In this document: positions 25,990 through 36,326 of the stretch, in pieces | Numbering within the stretch: the stretch's first letter is position 1 | How the letters are laid out: each line of letters starts with the position of its first letter | Assembly: GCF_002860345.1 (NCBI RefSeq) | Contig: NZ_NMYC01000005.1 | Location: 558,001 to 622,000 of the forward strand | Length of the DNA stretch: 64,000 nucleotides | Direction: 5' to 3' | From: Bifidobacterium anseris | GTDB taxonomy: Bacteria > Actinomycetota > Actinomycetes > Actinomycetales > Bifidobacteriaceae | Translations under genes and position numbers: made by a program | The notes under the pieces: generated by a model | Told to the model about the DNA's origin: nothing | Seen by the model: only the letters and a program-made list of their open reading frames with translations | Database searches by the model: none

Positions 25990-26844
25990 TCATGCGCCGA
26001 GCGGGATCAGGATCAGCATCAGCAGACTCATGATTGATTCGGTGATGCCGACGACCTTGACAGGTACGGTTCTGCGCCGCGCGATGAGCGGCAAAGCGAC
26101 GGCGCGCGCGAGCAACGCCAATGCGAGCACCCCGTACAGCACATCACACAGGAACCCGAGCGCGACGAGGATCGCATGGTAGGTCCAGCTCGCATGCAGA
26201 TAGGAGCGGCGGCCGCGTTCTCGAATCATCGTCTTGACGAACAGCACCGAACCGAACAATGCGAGCGCGAAGCCAACGGCGATCTCGACGCCGAGGCTCG
26301 GCAAGAGCGTCGGATCGTAGAACCTCGGCAGATGGTCGGTCGCCGCCGGCGCGGCGCAACGCGAGCCGAAGGGCGCGATGACCGTCGCCATCGCCGACGC
26401 AGCGAGCACTGCGACCAGATTCGCCCACAGGCTGCGTTCGCGCCGCATCCATGAGGCGAGCAGCGAGACGCCGCACAGCGCGACATAGATCGGCGCCCAC
26501 CACAGGATGCCTGGATGCAGGACGAGGAATGGTACGCCAGCGGCCGCCAGAATCAGCGCATAGGTCACCATCGGAGTCAGATAGCGCCTGCGGAAGCGCG
26601 ACTTGCACCAGCGAGCCGCCGTGAACTGCACGCAGTAACACAGCGCCCATAGCGCGACGAGCCATGTCGATGCCCATGTCGGACCGGCCGCGGCCCATGC
26701 GGCGAGCGACGGGAACAGCGCGATCGACCATGCACCCGGCTCGGTCGAGACCCAGTCGCGGACCGAATGGCGCTTGGACCTGCGCGGCCGGGCATCGGCA
26801 TGCGTTTCAGGCATCATTGAAGAGGAGGAAGGTGTCTGAAGCAT
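25990..26844 (-). CDS. YwiC-like integral membrane protein
   Basis: A 284-residue polytopic protein. After a basic N-terminus, the YwiC-family opening STEPGAWSIALFPSLAAW leads into about 8 hydrophobic segments, with CYCVQFTAARWCKSRFRRRY as a conserved cytoplasmic loop. Function of the family is unknown; in some bacteria it neighbours nitrate respiration genes, which is not the case here. ATG 26844 is chosen because a TAGGCT -10 box lies 7 nt upstream; a longer frame to 26937 has no support. Confidence 0.8.
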   Translation of the reverse strand: MLQTPSSSSMMPETHADARPRRSKRHSVRDWVSTEPGAWSIALFPSLAAWAAAGPTWASTWLVALWALCYCVQFTAARWCKSRFRRRYLTPMVTYALILAAAGVPFLVLHPGILWWAPIYVALCGVSLLASWMRRERSLWANLVAVLAASAMATVIAPFGSRCAAPAATDHLPRFYDPTLLPSLGVEIAVGFALALFGSVLFVKTMIRERGRRSYLHASWTYHAILVALGFLCDVLYGVLALALLARAVALPLIARRRTVPVKVVGITESIMSLLMLILIPLGA

Positions 26845-26851
26845 GCCCACC

Positions 26852-26857
26852 AGCCTA
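26852..26857 (-). promoter_or_regulatory. -10 box of the YwiC-like gene
   Basis: TAGGCT, 7 nt before the ATG; consistent with a leaderless transcript. Confidence 0.4.
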
Positions 26858-26999
26858 GGTGGGCGGACTTCGGCACGCCAGAAGGTGGCGGTGATTTTCC
26901 CTGAAGCGTCTGTTTTCCCATATCTCGGTCGCGACACGCCCGGGATACATCATGTAGGGGGCTGGTGGTTGAATATAACAGTTGCCTGAAAAGGGCTCG

Positions 27000-27176
27000 C
27001 ATAATTGGAATTCAAAAAAGCGAGCGTGGCGCGGGTCATTCCGCAAGGGACGGACTTCGTGGCCATGCACTGATGTGGATCAGCCGGGAGGCGTGTGTCT
27101 TCCGGGTGCTCTTCGCCGGTGCCCTGAGCAGGTTAGTGGTAAATAGTCAACGAATCGCTAGAAAGGGCGGAAGGCA
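27000..27176 (+). promoter_or_regulatory. Promoter region and leader of the S10 operon
   Basis: CATAAT at 27000-27005 is the best -10. The leader of about 160 nt includes a 7-bp hairpin CCGGGAG/CTTCCGG (27084-27090 with 27099-27105) plus GC-rich flanks. In Enterobacteria this leader is the L4 control site; whether that holds here is inference. Confidence 0.45.
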
Positions 27177-27485
27177 ATGGCGGGACAGAAAATCCGCATC
27201 AGGCTTAAGTCCTATGACCATGAGGTCATCGACCAATCGGCGAAGAAGATCGTCGAAACGGTGACGAACGCGGGTGCAACTGTGGTTGGCCCGGTTCCGC
27301 TCCCGACGGAGAAGAACGTGTACTGCGTCATCCGTTCTCCGCATAAGTACAAGGATTCCCGCGAGCATTTCGAGATGCGCACTCACAAGCGTCTCATCGA
27401 TATTGTGGATCCCACCCCCAAGGCTGTGGACTCCCTCATGCATATTGATCTGCCTGCGGACGTCAACATCGAGATCAAGCTGTAA
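27177..27485 (+). CDS. rpsJ: 30S ribosomal protein S10 (uS10, NusE)
   Basis: 102 residues; 30S head protein that also binds NusB in antitermination. Begins [18 protein letters not shown] and contains the tRNA-side loop [19 protein letters not shown]. First gene of the S10 operon; AGGGCGGAAGG precedes the ATG. Confidence 0.98.
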   Translation: MAGQKIRIRLKSYDHEVIDQSAKKIVETVTNAGATVVGPVPLPTEKNVYCVIRSPHKYKDSREHFEMRTHKRLIDIVDPTPKAVDSLMHIDLPADVNIEIKL

Positions 27486-27502
27486 AGGGAGGAGGAATCG
27501 CT

Positions 27503-28150
27503 ATGTCGAACACCAAGCGCACCGCACTGCTGGGCAAGAAGCTCGGTATGTCGCAGGTTTGGGACGAGAACGGATTCTTCGTCCCCGTCACCCTCGTGGA
27601 CGTCTCCACGAACGTCGTGACCGCAGTCAAGAACGAAGAGACCGACGGCTACAAGGCCGTCCAGCTCGGCTACGGCCAGGTCGACCCGCGCAAGGTCACC
27701 AAGCCGCTTGCCGGCCACTTCGCGAAGGCCGGCGTCACGCCGCGCCGTCACCTCGCTGAGGTCCGCACCGACAACGTCGAGGATTTCCAGCCGGGTCAGG
27801 AACTCACCGCCGAACTCTTCCCGGAGGGCGCGCAGGTCGACGTGACCGGCACGACCAAGGGCAAGGGCTTCGCCGGCACCATCAAGCGCTGGGGCTTCAA
27901 GTCCTACCGCCGTACGCACGGTTCCCACAAGAACGAACGCCGTCCGGGTTCGGTCGGCGCATGCGCGACTCCGAGCCGTATCCTCAAGGGCAAGCGCATG
28001 GCTGGCCGCATGGGCCACGCCACGAACACCGTTCTCAACCTCACCGTGGTCTCCTCGGACGTTGAGAATGGCGTCATCGCCATCAAGGGCGCCATCCCGG
28101 GCCCGAAGGGTGGCATCGTGCTCGTCCGTTCTGCAGTGAAGGGAGCCTGA
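27503..28150 (+). CDS. rplC: 50S ribosomal protein L3 (uL3)
   Basis: 215 residues; an early 23S-binding protein whose extended loop reaches toward the peptidyl transferase centre. Landmarks are [33 protein letters not shown] and [10 protein letters not shown]. Strong GGGAGGAGG just before the ATG, 17 nt after rpsJ. Confidence 0.98.
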   Translation: MSNTKRTALLGKKLGMSQVWDENGFFVPVTLVDVSTNVVTAVKNEETDGYKAVQLGYGQVDPRKVTKPLAGHFAKAGVTPRRHLAEVRTDNVEDFQPGQELTAELFPEGAQVDVTGTTKGKGFAGTIKRWGFKSYRRTHGSHKNERRPGSVGACATPSRILKGKRMAGRMGHATNTVLNLTVVSSDVENGVIAIKGAIPGPKGGIVLVRSAVKGA

Positions 28151-28155
28151 GACTC

Positions 28156-28815
28156 ATGGCAAACGTTACTCTGAACGTCACCGACAACAAGGGCCAGGCC
28201 ACTGGCTCGATCGAGGCGCCCGCTGATTTCTTCGGCTTCACCGCCGAAGAGGTCCAGCAGCACGTCCCGCTGATCCATCAGGTCGTCATCGCGCAGCTCG
28301 CCGCCGCGCGTCAGGGCACCCACGCGGTCAAGAACCGCGCCAAGGTCTCCGGTGGCGGCCGCAAGCCGTGGAAGCAGAAGGGCACCGGCCGCGCTCGTCA
28401 GGGCTCGATCCGCGCTCCGCAGTGGTACCACGGCGGCGTTGTCCACGGACCGGTTCCGCGTGACTACTCCCAGCGCACCCCGAAGAAGATGAAGGCCGCA
28501 GCGCTCAAGTACGTGCTGTCCGACCGTGTGAACAACGGCCGCGTCGCCGTCATCGACTTCGGCATCACCGAGCCGTCGACGAAGACCGCGATCGCCGCGC
28601 TCACGCCGATCGTCGGCGATGGATTCACGACCGTCGTGCTGTCCCGCGACAACATCAACGAGTGGCTCTCCGTGCGCAACATCCCGACCGTTCATCCGAT
28701 CTTCGCCGATCAGCTCAACACCTACGATGTGGTGACCGCCCAGTACGTGGTGTTCTCGAAGGAAGGCTACGAAGCGTTCCTCGAGGCGAAGAAGCCGGCA
28801 GAAAAGGAGGCCTGA
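28156..28815 (+). CDS. rplD: 50S ribosomal protein L4 (uL4)
   Basis: 219 residues; lines the exit tunnel, and in Enterobacteria represses its own operon. The tunnel loop is intact ([20 protein letters not shown]), followed by [13 protein letters not shown]. It starts 5 nt after the rplC stop, so translation is coupled. Confidence 0.98.
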   Translation: MANVTLNVTDNKGQATGSIEAPADFFGFTAEEVQQHVPLIHQVVIAQLAAARQGTHAVKNRAKVSGGGRKPWKQKGTGRARQGSIRAPQWYHGGVVHGPVPRDYSQRTPKKMKAAALKYVLSDRVNNGRVAVIDFGITEPSTKTAIAALTPIVGDGFTTVVLSRDNINEWLSVRNIPTVHPIFADQLNTYDVVTAQYVVFSKEGYEAFLEAKKPAEKEA

Positions 28816-28820
28816 TTTTC

Positions 28821-29117
28821 ATGGTCGCAGTTCACAAGCCAGCTCACGATATCATCCTCAAGCCTGTCGTCTCCGAAAAGAGCTACGCCCTGTCCGATAT
28901 GGGTCAGTACACCTTCGTGGTCGCCCCGGACGCGAACAAGGTGCAGATCAAGCAGGCCATCGAGGAGATCTTCAAGGTCAAGGTGACGAACGTCAACACC
29001 CTCAACCGTGCAGGCAAGCGCACGCGCACCCGCACCGGCTACGGCCGTCGCGTCAATGAGAAGCGCGCAATCGTGACCGTCGCCGAGGGCCAGTCGATCG
29101 ACATCTTCGGTAACTGA
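28821..29117 (+). CDS. rplW: 50S ribosomal protein L23 (uL23)
   Basis: 98 residues; located at the tunnel exit, docking site for trigger factor and SRP. Core motifs [15 protein letters not shown] and [20 protein letters not shown] are present. AAAGGAGG lies inside the end of rplD. Start ATG 28821, with a longer upstream frame rejected. Confidence 0.97.
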   Translation: MVAVHKPAHDIILKPVVSEKSYALSDMGQYTFVVAPDANKVQIKQAIEEIFKVKVTNVNTLNRAGKRTRTRTGYGRRVNEKRAIVTVAEGQSIDIFGN

Positions 29118-29153
29118 AGGTTAGCCGACAAAAGTTAAAGGAAGAACTAGATT

Positions 29154-29984
29154 ATGGCTATCCGCGTTTATAAGCCGACCACTCCTGGCCGTCGCAACGC
29201 GTCCGTGTCGGACTTCTCCGACCTCACGCGCCGCACGCCTGAGAAGTCGCTCGTACGCAAGAACAGCAAGACTGGCGGCCGCAACTCGTACGGCCGCATG
29301 ACCTCCCGCCATCGCGGCGGCGGCCACAAGCGTCAGTACCGTCTCATCGACTTCAAGCGTTGGGACAAGGACGGCGTGCCGGCGACGGTTGCCGAGATCG
29401 AGTACGATCCGAACCGTTCCGCCCGCATCGCGCTGCTGCACTACGCCGACGGCGAGAAGCGCTACATCATCGCTCCGGAAGGCGTCAAGCAGGGCGACCG
29501 CATCGAGACCGGTGCCAAGGCCGACATCAAGCCGGGCAACAACCTCCCGCTGCGCAACATCCCGACCGGTACCGTGGTCCACGCGATTGAGCTCCGCCCG
29601 CTCGGCGGCGCGAAGATCGCACGTTCCGCCGGCGCCGCCGTGCAGCTCGTCGCGAAGGACGGCGCCTACGCCCAGCTGCGTATGCCGTCCGGCGAGATTC
29701 GCAATGTGGACGCCCGCTGCCGCGCGACGATTGGTGAGGTCGGCAACTCCGACCACGCCAACATCCAGCTTGGTAAGGCAGGTCGTGCACGTTGGATGGG
29801 CAAGCGTCCGATCACCCGTGGTGAGTCCATGAACCCTGTCGATCACCCGCATGGTGGTCGTACCCGTGGCGGCAAGCCGCCGGTCTCCCCGTGGGGCAAG
29901 GGTGAGGTTCGTACTCGCCGTCCTAAGAAGGCTTCGAACAAGATGATCGTTCGTCGTCGTCCTAATGGCAAGAACCGCAAGTAA
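29154..29984 (+). CDS. rplB: 50S ribosomal protein L2 (uL2)
   Basis: 276 residues; needed for subunit association and peptidyl transfer. Signatures [13 protein letters not shown] and the C-terminal [20 protein letters not shown], which includes the conserved histidine. Ordinary length. Confidence 0.98.
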   Translation: MAIRVYKPTTPGRRNASVSDFSDLTRRTPEKSLVRKNSKTGGRNSYGRMTSRHRGGGHKRQYRLIDFKRWDKDGVPATVAEIEYDPNRSARIALLHYADGEKRYIIAPEGVKQGDRIETGAKADIKPGNNLPLRNIPTGTVVHAIELRPLGGAKIARSAGAAVQLVAKDGAYAQLRMPSGEIRNVDARCRATIGEVGNSDHANIQLGKAGRARWMGKRPITRGESMNPVDHPHGGRTRGGKPPVSPWGKGEVRTRRPKKASNKMIVRRRPNGKNRK

Positions 29985-29999
29985 GGGAGTGTCGAACAG

Positions 30000-30278
30000 A
30001 TGACTCGTAGCATCAAGAAGGGCCCCTTCGTCGACGCCCACCTGCAGAAGAAAGTCGACGAGCAGAATGAGAAGGGCACGCACAACGTCATCAAGACGTG
30101 GTCGCGCCGTTCGATGATCACCCCTGATTTCATCGGACACACCTTCGCAGTTCACGATGGCCGCAAGCACGTCCCGGTGTTCGTCACCGAGGCCATGGTC
30201 GGTCACAAGCTCGGTGAGTTCGCTCCGACGCGTACCTTCAAGGGTCACGTGAAGGACGACAAGAAGTCGCGCCGCTGA
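30000..30278 (+). CDS. rpsS: 30S ribosomal protein S19 (uS19)
   Basis: 92 residues; 30S head protein that works with S13 at the A-site finger. Begins [17 protein letters not shown] and contains [16 protein letters not shown]. Confidence 0.98.
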   Translation: MTRSIKKGPFVDAHLQKKVDEQNEKGTHNVIKTWSRRSMITPDFIGHTFAVHDGRKHVPVFVTEAMVGHKLGEFAPTRTFKGHVKDDKKSRR

Positions 30279-30298
30279 AAGTAGGAGAGTAAGGACAC

Positions 30299-30658
30299 AT
30301 GGAAGCTAAAGCAATCGCCCGTCACGTCCGCGTGACGCCGCGCAAGGCTCGCCGTATGGTCAACCTCATCCGAGGCAAGAAGGCGGCAGATGCAATCACC
30401 ATCCTCAAGTTCGCTCCGCAGGATGCGAGCACCCCGGTGCTCAAGGTCCTTGAGAGCGCCATCGCCAACGCTCGCGTGAAGGCCGACAAGGCCGGCGAGC
30501 CGTTCCGCGAGAACGACCTGTACATCAAGGAGACCTATGTGGACGAAGGCGTGACGCTCAAGCGTTTCCGCGCTCGTGCACAGGGCCGTGCGGCTCGTAT
30601 CAACAAGCGTACGAGCCACATCACGGTCGTCGTCGCCACCAAGGAAGGAGCCCGCTAA
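30299..30658 (+). CDS. rplV: 50S ribosomal protein L22 (uL22)
   Basis: 119 residues; its beta-hairpin forms part of the exit tunnel constriction. Core [20 protein letters not shown] and the hairpin [20 protein letters not shown]. It is separated by only 2 nt from rpsC. Confidence 0.98.
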   Translation: MEAKAIARHVRVTPRKARRMVNLIRGKKAADAITILKFAPQDASTPVLKVLESAIANARVKADKAGEPFRENDLYIKETYVDEGVTLKRFRARAQGRAARINKRTSHITVVVATKEGAR

Positions 30659-30660
30659 AG

Positions 30661-31497
30661 ATGGGTCAGAAGATTAATCCCTTTGGCTATCGCCTGGGCA
30701 TTACTGAGGACCATCGTTCGAAGTGGTTCTCTGATTCCAACAAGGCCGGCGAACGTTACCGTGACTTCGTGCTCGAAGACGACGCCATCCGCAAGGAGAT
30801 GACGAAGGATCTCGAGCGTGCAGGCGTGTCCCGCATCATCATCGAGCGCACCCGTGACCGCGTGCGTGTGGACATCCACACGGCCCGCCCGGGCATCGTC
30901 ATCGGCCGCCGCGGCGCCGAGGCGGAGCGCGTTCGCGCCAAGCTCGAGAAGCTCACCGGCAAGCAGGTCCAGCTCAACATCTTCGAAGTGAAGAACCCGG
31001 CGCTGGACGCCCAGCTCGTCGCTCAGGGCATCGCCGAGCAGCTGACGAACCGCGTGACCTTCCGTCGCGCGATGCGCAAGGCTCAGCAGGACGCCATGCG
31101 CGCCGGCGCCAAGGGTATCCGTATCAAGCTCTCGGGCCGTCTCGGCGGCGCCGAAATGAGCCGTTCGGAGTTCTACCGCGAAGGCCGCGTCCCGCTGCAG
31201 ACGCTCCGCGCCCTCATTGATTACGGCTTCTTCGAGGCCAAGACCACCTACGGCCGCATCGGTGTCAAGGTGTGGATCTACAAGGGCGACATGACCGAGC
31301 GTGAGTTCGAAGAGCAGCAGGCGCAGCAGGGCAACAACCGCAACGGCCGTCGCGGCGATCGCCGCCCGCGCCGTGGCCAGCGCAATGGTCAGCGCGGCAA
31401 CCAGCAGAACCAGGTGAAGACCGGCCCGGATCAGCCGATCGAAGCCCCGGTCGCGCAGGACGCCACCGCTGCACCGGCATCGGAAACTAAGGAGTGA
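30661..31497 (+). CDS. rpsC: 30S ribosomal protein S3 (uS3)
   Basis: 278 residues; lines the mRNA entry channel and has helicase activity with S4/S5. KH domain motif [17 protein letters not shown]. The C-terminal about 55 residues are an Asn/Arg/Gln-rich and then Pro/Ala-rich extension typical of Actinobacteria and probably disordered. Confidence 0.97.
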   Translation: MGQKINPFGYRLGITEDHRSKWFSDSNKAGERYRDFVLEDDAIRKEMTKDLERAGVSRIIIERTRDRVRVDIHTARPGIVIGRRGAEAERVRAKLEKLTGKQVQLNIFEVKNPALDAQLVAQGIAEQLTNRVTFRRAMRKAQQDAMRAGAKGIRIKLSGRLGGAEMSRSEFYREGRVPLQTLRALIDYGFFEAKTTYGRIGVKVWIYKGDMTEREFEEQQAQQGNNRNGRRGDRRPRRGQRNGQRGNQQNQVKTGPDQPIEAPVAQDATAAPASETKE

Positions 31498-31504
31498 GCT
31501 GAAG

Positions 31505-31924
31505 ATGCTTATCCCAAAGAGGACCAAATACCGTAAGCAGCACCGTCCGGACCGCCATGGCATGTCCAAGGGCGGCAACGAGATCAACTTCGGCGATTTC
31601 GCCATCCAGGCAATGGCTCCGGCCTATGTCACCAACCGCCAGATCGAAGCGGCTCGTATCGCGATGACCCGCTACATCAAGCGTGGTGGCAAGGTGTGGA
31701 TCACGATCTTCCCGGATCGTCCGCTCACCAAGCACCCGCTCGGCGCCCGAATGGGTTCCGGTAAGGGTACCCCGGAGTTCTGGATCGCCAACGTCCACCC
31801 CGGACGCGTTATGTTCGAGATCGGTGGCGTTTCCGAGGATGTCGCTCGCGAGGCCCTGCGCCGCGCAATCGACAAGCTCCCCATGAAGTGCCGTGTGATT
31901 GCTCGTGAAGGCGGTGACATCTGA
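31505..31924 (+). CDS. rplP: 50S ribosomal protein L16 (uL16)
   Basis: 139 residues; stabilises A-site tRNA. Motifs [29 protein letters not shown] and [16 protein letters not shown]. Its stop shares one base with the rpmC start. Confidence 0.98.
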   Translation: MLIPKRTKYRKQHRPDRHGMSKGGNEINFGDFAIQAMAPAYVTNRQIEAARIAMTRYIKRGGKVWITIFPDRPLTKHPLGARMGSGKGTPEFWIANVHPGRVMFEIGGVSEDVAREALRRAIDKLPMKCRVIAREGGDI

Positions 31925-32181
31925 TGGCAGTCGGATCCGAAGAATACACGATGAAGAATCTCAACGAGAAGACCAACGCGGAGATCGAGGGCTTCCTCAA
32001 GAAGTCCAAGGAAGAGCTGTTCAACCTGCGCTTCCAGCACGCGACCGGTCAGCTTGAGAACACCGCCCGCCTTAAGGCGGTCAAGCGCGACATCGCCAGG
32101 ATGTACACTGTCCTGCGCGAACGCGAGCTTGGCATCAGCCAGGCTCCCGAGGCGACCGAAACGAAAGCTGAGGAGAAGTAA
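31924..32181 (+). CDS. rpmC: 50S ribosomal protein L29 (uL29)
   Basis: 85 residues; exit-side protein near L23. Core [20 protein letters not shown] and [16 protein letters not shown]. It has about 8 extra residues before the family's usual start (MKNL, 31951). TGATG and TAATG junctions overlap both neighbours, so it is tightly coupled. Confidence 0.96.
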   Translation: MAVGSEEYTMKNLNEKTNAEIEGFLKKSKEELFNLRFQHATGQLENTARLKAVKRDIARMYTVLRERELGISQAPEATETKAEEK

Positions 32182-32441
32182 TGGCTGAAGAGCGCAACTC
32201 CCGCAAGGTTCGTCGCGGTTATGTCGTGTCCGATAAGATGGACAAGACCATTTCCGTGGAACTCGAACTCCGTACGACCCACCCGCTGTATGGCAAGGTC
32301 GTCCGTTCAACCCGCACGGTCAAGGCTCATGACGAACACAATGAGGCTCACGTTGGCGACCTCGTGAGTATCATGGAGACTCGTCCACTGAGCAAGACCA
32401 AGCGTTGGCGTCTCGATAGCATCATCGAGCGCGCTAAGTAA
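32181..32441 (+). CDS. rpsQ: 30S ribosomal protein S17 (uS17)
   Basis: 86 residues; early 16S-binding protein. Contains [19 protein letters not shown] and [18 protein letters not shown]. Last gene of the S10 unit; a long hairpin follows before rplN. Confidence 0.98.
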   Translation: MAEERNSRKVRRGYVVSDKMDKTISVELELRTTHPLYGKVVRSTRTVKAHDEHNEAHVGDLVSIMETRPLSKTKRWRLDSIIERAK

Positions 32442-32460
32442 TAAAGTTCGGCAAGGCTCG

Positions 32461-32507
32461 CTGATTCACCCGGTCCATCCTTACGCTAGGATGGACCGGG
32501 TGATCAG
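32461..32507. promoter_or_regulatory. 19-bp hairpin at the S10/spc operon boundary
   Basis: CTGA plus TCACCCGGTCCATCC pairs with GGATGGACCGGGTGA plus TCAG, with one bulged T and an 8-nt loop. No T-tract. It stands where S10 ends and spc begins in other bacteria, so it may be a terminator, attenuator or processing site. Confidence 0.75.
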
Positions 32508-32535
32508 GGAGAACCAGCTCGGCTAAGGAGAATCA

Positions 32536-32904
32536 ATGATTCAACAGGAAACGCGGCTTCATGTCGCCGACAACACGGGTGCGAAGGAACTCCTGTGCAT
32601 CCGAGTGCTCGGCGGATCGAAGCGACGCTATGCTGGAATCGGCGACGTCATCGTCGCCTCCGTTAAGGACGCGATCCCTAACGGTTCCGTCAAGAAGGGC
32701 GACGTCGTCAAGGCCGTCGTCGTCCGCACCGTCAAGGAACGCCGTCGTGCCGACGGCTCCTACATCAAGTTCGACGAGAACGCCGCCGTCATTCTCGGCT
32801 CCGGCCGTGAACCGAAGGGCACTCGTATCTTCGGACCGGTTGGCCGTGAACTGCGCGACAAGCGCTTCATGCGCATCGTGTCCCTCGCCCCGGAGGTGAT
32901 CTGA
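32536..32904 (+). CDS. rplN: 50S ribosomal protein L14 (uL14)
   Basis: 122 residues; forms intersubunit bridges with 16S r[23 protein letters not shown] and [20 protein letters not shown] are diagnostic. First gene of the spc unit; AAGGAGAATCA precedes the ATG. Confidence 0.98.
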   Translation: MIQQETRLHVADNTGAKELLCIRVLGGSKRRYAGIGDVIVASVKDAIPNGSVKKGDVVKAVVVRTVKERRRADGSYIKFDENAAVILGSGREPKGTRIFGPVGRELRDKRFMRIVSLAPEVI

Positions 32905-32905
32905 A

Positions 32906-33241
32906 ATGGTAGCCAAGATTAAGAGCGGCGACCTGGTCAAGGTCATCCGCGGCAAGGATCGCGGCAAGGAAGGCACCGTCAAGCGTGTGCTCAAGGATGA
33001 CCGTCTGATCGTCGAAGGCGTTCAGATCGTCAAGAAGCACGTCCGCGCGACCCAGCAGGGTCAGCAGGCCGGCATCGTCGAGGTCGAGGCCCCGATCCAT
33101 CGCTCCAACGTGATGGTCATCGATCCCGAGACCAAGCAGCCGACGCGCGTTGGCGTCATCGTCAAGGAAGAAGCACGCGACGGCAAGGTCAAGACCGTGC
33201 GCGTCCGCGTTGCGAAGAAGTCAGGAAAGGAGCTGGCATGA
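32906..33241 (+). CDS. rplX: 50S ribosomal protein L24 (uL24)
   Basis: 111 residues; assembly initiator of the large subunit. KOW motif [21 protein letters not shown] overlap with the next gene (ATGA). Confidence 0.97.
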   Translation: MVAKIKSGDLVKVIRGKDRGKEGTVKRVLKDDRLIVEGVQIVKKHVRATQQGQQAGIVEVEAPIHRSNVMVIDPETKQPTRVGVIVKEEARDGKVKTVRVRVAKKSGKELA

Positions 33242-33822
33242 GCGAAGTGGTTGAAGAGATCACCGTCGAAGCGCCTGTTACTCCGCGCCTGAAGCAGGAG
33301 TACAAGGACGTCATCGTCCCTGAACTCGAGAAGGAATTCAAGCACGACAACCCGATGCAGATCCCTCGCATCGAGAAGGTCGTCGTCTCGATGGGCGTCG
33401 GTGCCGCGGCTCGCGACTCCAAGCTCATCGAAGGCGCCGTGCGTGACCTCACCGCGATCACCGGTCAGAAGCCGAAGATCACGAAGGCCAAGAAGTCCGT
33501 CGCGCAGTTCCATCTGCGTGAAGGCCAGGCCATCGGTGCCTACGTCACGCTGCGCGGCGACCGCATGTGGGAGTTCCTCGATCGTCTTCTCACGCTGGCG
33601 CTGCCGCGCATCCGCGATTTCCGCGGCATCAACGGCCACCAGTTCGACGGTCAGGGCAACTACAACTTCGGTCTGACCGAGCAGTCCATGTTCCACGAGA
33701 TCGATCCGGATTCGATCGATCACCAGCGCGGCATGGACATCACCGTGGTGACCACCACTAAGAGCGACGATGAGGCCTATGCGCTGCTCAAGGCGCTCGG
33801 CTTCCCGTTCAAGGAGAACTGA
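33238..33822 (+). CDS. rplE: 50S ribosomal protein L5 (uL5)
   Basis: 194 residues; binds 5S rRNA and P-site tRNA. Motifs [33 protein letters not shown] and [18 protein letters not shown]-like end region. Ends 2 nt before rpsZ. Confidence 0.97.
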
Positions 33823-33823
33823 A

Positions 33824-34009
33824 ATGGCAAAAACGTGTCTTAAGGTCAAGGCGCTGCGCAAGCCGAAGTTCAAGGTGCGTGCGTACACCCGTTGCATGGT
33901 CTGCGGCCGTCCTCATTCGGTCTACCGCAAGTTCGGCCTCTGCCGTATCTGCCTTCGCGAGAAGGCCCACCGCGGCGAGCTGCCCGGCGTCACGAAGTCC
34001 AGTTGGTAA
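33824..34009 (+). CDS. rpsZ: 30S ribosomal protein S14 type Z (zinc-binding)
   Basis: 61 residues. The zinc ribbon [20 protein letters not shown] holds all four cysteines (C+ form), so this is the primary zinc-replete S14. ATG 33824 is 2 nt after rplE and read with GGAGAAC. A longer in-frame extension into rplE is rejected. Confidence 0.97.
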
Positions 34010-34097
34010 ATATCGACGCTGAAGGTCCGCGGCCCTGAAGGACTGGTCCCAGTCCCAAGGGCGGCGGAAACCACGGCGAGAAAGGGCGTTAGCCCAA
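34010..34097 (+). promoter_or_regulatory. Structured spacer before rpsH
   Basis: A long-range stem CCGCGGCCCT/AGGGCGGCGG (34027-34036 with 34058-34067, one mismatch) encloses GGACT-GGTCCC-AGTCC. A second hairpin GGGC-GTTA-GCCC (34084-34095) covers the area just before the ATG. Candidate binding site for S8 feedback control, by analogy with spc regulation elsewhere. Confidence 0.5.
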
Positions 34098-34496
34098 ATG
34101 ACAATGACAGATCCGATCGCAGATATGCTTACGCGTCTGCGTAATGCGAGCGCGGCCAAGCACGAAACCGTGGATATGCCGTACTCCAAGTTCAAGAAGA
34201 ACATCGCCGAGATCCTCAAGCGTGAAGGCTACATCGCGGACTTCACCGCCAAGGAGGCCCGTGTCGGCCAGACGCTCGAGCTCACGCTCAAGTACGGCCC
34301 GAACGGCGAGCGCTCCATCCAGGGCATCAAGCGCATTTCGAAGCCGGGCCTTCGCCGTTACGCGAAGTCCGACGCGCTGCCGATGCCGCTCGGTGGTCTC
34401 GGAATCGCCATCATCTCGACGAGCTCGGGACTGATGACCCAGAAGGAATGCCTCGACCGGGGCATCGGCGGCGAGATCGTCGCCTACGTTTGGTGA
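34098..34496 (+). CDS. rpsH: 30S ribosomal protein S8 (uS8)
   Basis: 132 residues; central-domain assembly protein, and the translational repressor of spc in Enterobacteria. [20 protein letters not shown] and [20 protein letters not shown] are diagnostic. Confidence 0.98.
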   Translation: MTMTDPIADMLTRLRNASAAKHETVDMPYSKFKKNIAEILKREGYIADFTAKEARVGQTLELTLKYGPNGERSIQGIKRISKPGLRRYAKSDALPMPLGGLGIAIISTSSGLMTQKECLDRGIGGEIVAYVW

Positions 34497-34513
34497 GAAA
34501 GGAGAGCTGAACA

Positions 34514-35053
34514 ATGGCATCACATATTGGCAAGCTCCCGATCACCATTCCGGCGGGCGATGAAATCACGATCAACGGTCAGGAGTTCACGGTCAAGGGA
34601 CCGAAGGGCTCCGACTCCTACACCATCCCTGAAGGCATCTCGGCCAAGGTCGAAGGCAACGAGCTCATCGTCACTGCCAACGACGATCTGCGCCCGACCC
34701 GTGCGAAGCACGGCCTCGCTCGCTCCATCATGGCCTCGATGGTCAAGGGTGTGCATGACGGCTACACGAAGAGCCTCGACATCGTCGGCACCGGTTACCG
34801 CGCTCAGATGAAGGGCAAGGGCATCGAGTTCTCGCTCGGTTACTCCCACACCATCACCGTTGAGCCGCCGGAAGGCATCGAGTTCGAACTGCCGAACCCG
34901 AACCAGGTGATCGTCAAGGGCACCGACAAGCAGGTCGTTGGCCAGGTTGCCGCGAACATCCGCAAGCTTCGTGCTCCGGAACCCTACAAGGGCAAGGGAA
35001 TCAAGTATTCGGACGAGCGCATCCGTCGCAAGGCTGGAAAGGCTGGTAAGTGA
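34514..35053 (+). CDS. rplF: 50S ribosomal protein L6 (uL6)
   Basis: 179 residues; near the factor-binding stalk base. Contains [15 protein letters not shown] and the C-terminal [20 protein letters not shown]. One nucleotide separates the stop from rplR. Confidence 0.97.
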   Translation: MASHIGKLPITIPAGDEITINGQEFTVKGPKGSDSYTIPEGISAKVEGNELIVTANDDLRPTRAKHGLARSIMASMVKGVHDGYTKSLDIVGTGYRAQMKGKGIEFSLGYSHTITVEPPEGIEFELPNPNQVIVKGTDKQVVGQVAANIRKLRAPEPYKGKGIKYSDERIRRKAGKAGK

Positions 35054-35054
35054 T

Positions 35055-35426
35055 ATGAGCGTCAAGATCTACGGTAAAGGCAAAAAGGTCGCTCTGAAGC
35101 GTCGCCACGCTCGTATCCGCAAGCGCATCAGCGGCACCGCCGAGCTCCCGCGTCTGGTGGTCACGCGTTCCAACCGTCACATGGTCGCCCAGATCGTCGA
35201 TGACACGATCGGCAAGACGATCGTCAGTGAATCCACGCTGATGAGCGATTTCGCCGACTTCGAGGGCACGAAGACCGAAGCGGCCAAGCAGGTCGGCCTC
35301 CTGATCGCCAAGAAGGCTCAGGATGCAGGCATCACCGCGGTCGTCTTCGACCGTGGCGGCAACATGTACCATGGTCGCGTCGCAGCCGTTGCTGATGGCG
35401 CCCGCGAGGGAGGTCTGGCACTGTGA
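35055..35426 (+). CDS. rplR: 50S ribosomal protein L18 (uL18)
   Basis: 123 residues; 5S rRNA-binding protein. Motifs [38 protein letters not shown] and AREGGLAL. The start is ATG 35055, and the stop overlaps the GTG of rpsE. Confidence 0.97.
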   Translation: MSVKIYGKGKKVALKRRHARIRKRISGTAELPRLVVTRSNRHMVAQIVDDTIGKTIVSESTLMSDFADFEGTKTEAAKQVGLLIAKKAQDAGITAVVFDRGGNMYHGRVAAVADGAREGGLAL

Positions 35427-36142
35427 GCGACAACGAAAAGGAAACCCAGGTGGCTGAAGAAACTCAGAACACTCAGGCAACCGCTGAGTCCAACAACGAC
35501 GACCGCAGGAACCGTCGCGGACAGCGTGGCGAAGGCCGTCGTGGCGAGCGTCGCAACCGTCGCGAGGAGAATCGCGGCGACGAGATGCTCGATCGCGTCG
35601 TGACGATCAACCGCGTGTCCAAGACCCACAAGGGCGGCCGTACGTTCAGCTTCGCCGCGCTCGTCGTCGTCGGTGACGGCAACGGCACCGTCGGCGTCGG
35701 CTACGGCAAGTCCCGTGAGGTCCCGGCGGCCATCGCCAAGGGCCAGCTGGACGCCAAGAAGCATCTGTTCAACGTTCCGCGCGTCCGCGGCACCGTGACC
35801 CACCCGGTCACCGGTCGCGACCACGCCGGCGTCGTCATGCTTCGTCCGGCCGCTCCGGGTACCGGCGTTATCGCCGGCTCCGCGGTGCGCGCCGTCATGG
35901 AATGCGCAGGCATCACCGACGTCCTGACGAAGTCGATGGGTTCGTCGACCGCGGTCAACGTGGTTCGCGCGACCGTCGACGCCCTCAAGCAGCTCGAAGA
36001 GCCCGAGGAGATCGCGGCCCGTCGTGGACTGTCCGTGCAGGAAGTCGCGCCGGATGCGCTGCTCCGCTCTCGTGCGGCCGGCATCGCCGAGGCCCGCAAG
36101 GCCCGCGAGGAAGCCCAGGCTGCCGCAAAGGATGGTGAGTGA
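35423..36142 (+). CDS. rpsE: 30S ribosomal protein S5 (uS5)
   Basis: 239 residues, longer than the usual about 165 because of a 55-residue N-terminal extension rich in Glu/Asn/Arg ([20 protein letters not shown]) and a short acidic tail. Core motifs [19 protein letters not shown] and [18 protein letters not shown] start (GTGA overlap with rplR), preceded by GGGAGG. Contributes to mRNA entry and fidelity. Confidence 0.96.
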   Translation: MSDNEKETQVAEETQNTQATAESNNDDRRNRRGQRGEGRRGERRNRREENRGDEMLDRVVTINRVSKTHKGGRTFSFAALVVVGDGNGTVGVGYGKSREVPAAIAKGQLDAKKHLFNVPRVRGTVTHPVTGRDHAGVVMLRPAAPGTGVIAGSAVRAVMECAGITDVLTKSMGSSTAVNVVRATVDALKQLEEPEEIAARRGLSVQEVAPDALLRSRAAGIAEARKAREEAQAAAKDGE

Positions 36143-36324
36143 TGGCTAATCTCAAGATCACGCTCGTGCACGGTGTCTGCGGTGCGAACCCGAAGCAGCG
36201 TGCGACCGTGCAGACGCTGGCCCTTCGCAAGATCGGTCAGAGCGTCGTCCGTGAAGACAATTCGACGACGCGCGGCCTCATCAACGTCGTGCGTCATCTG
36301 GTCAAGGTCGAGGAGGCTGAGTGA
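36142..36324 (+). CDS. rpmD: 50S ribosomal protein L30 (uL30)
   Basis: 60 residues. [20 protein letters not shown], then LGLRKIGQ-type segment ([11 protein letters not shown]). TGATG junction with rpsE. Confidence 0.97.
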   Translation: MANLKITLVHGVCGANPKQRATVQTLALRKIGQSVVREDNSTTRGLINVVRHLVKVEEAE

Positions 36325-36326
36325 TC

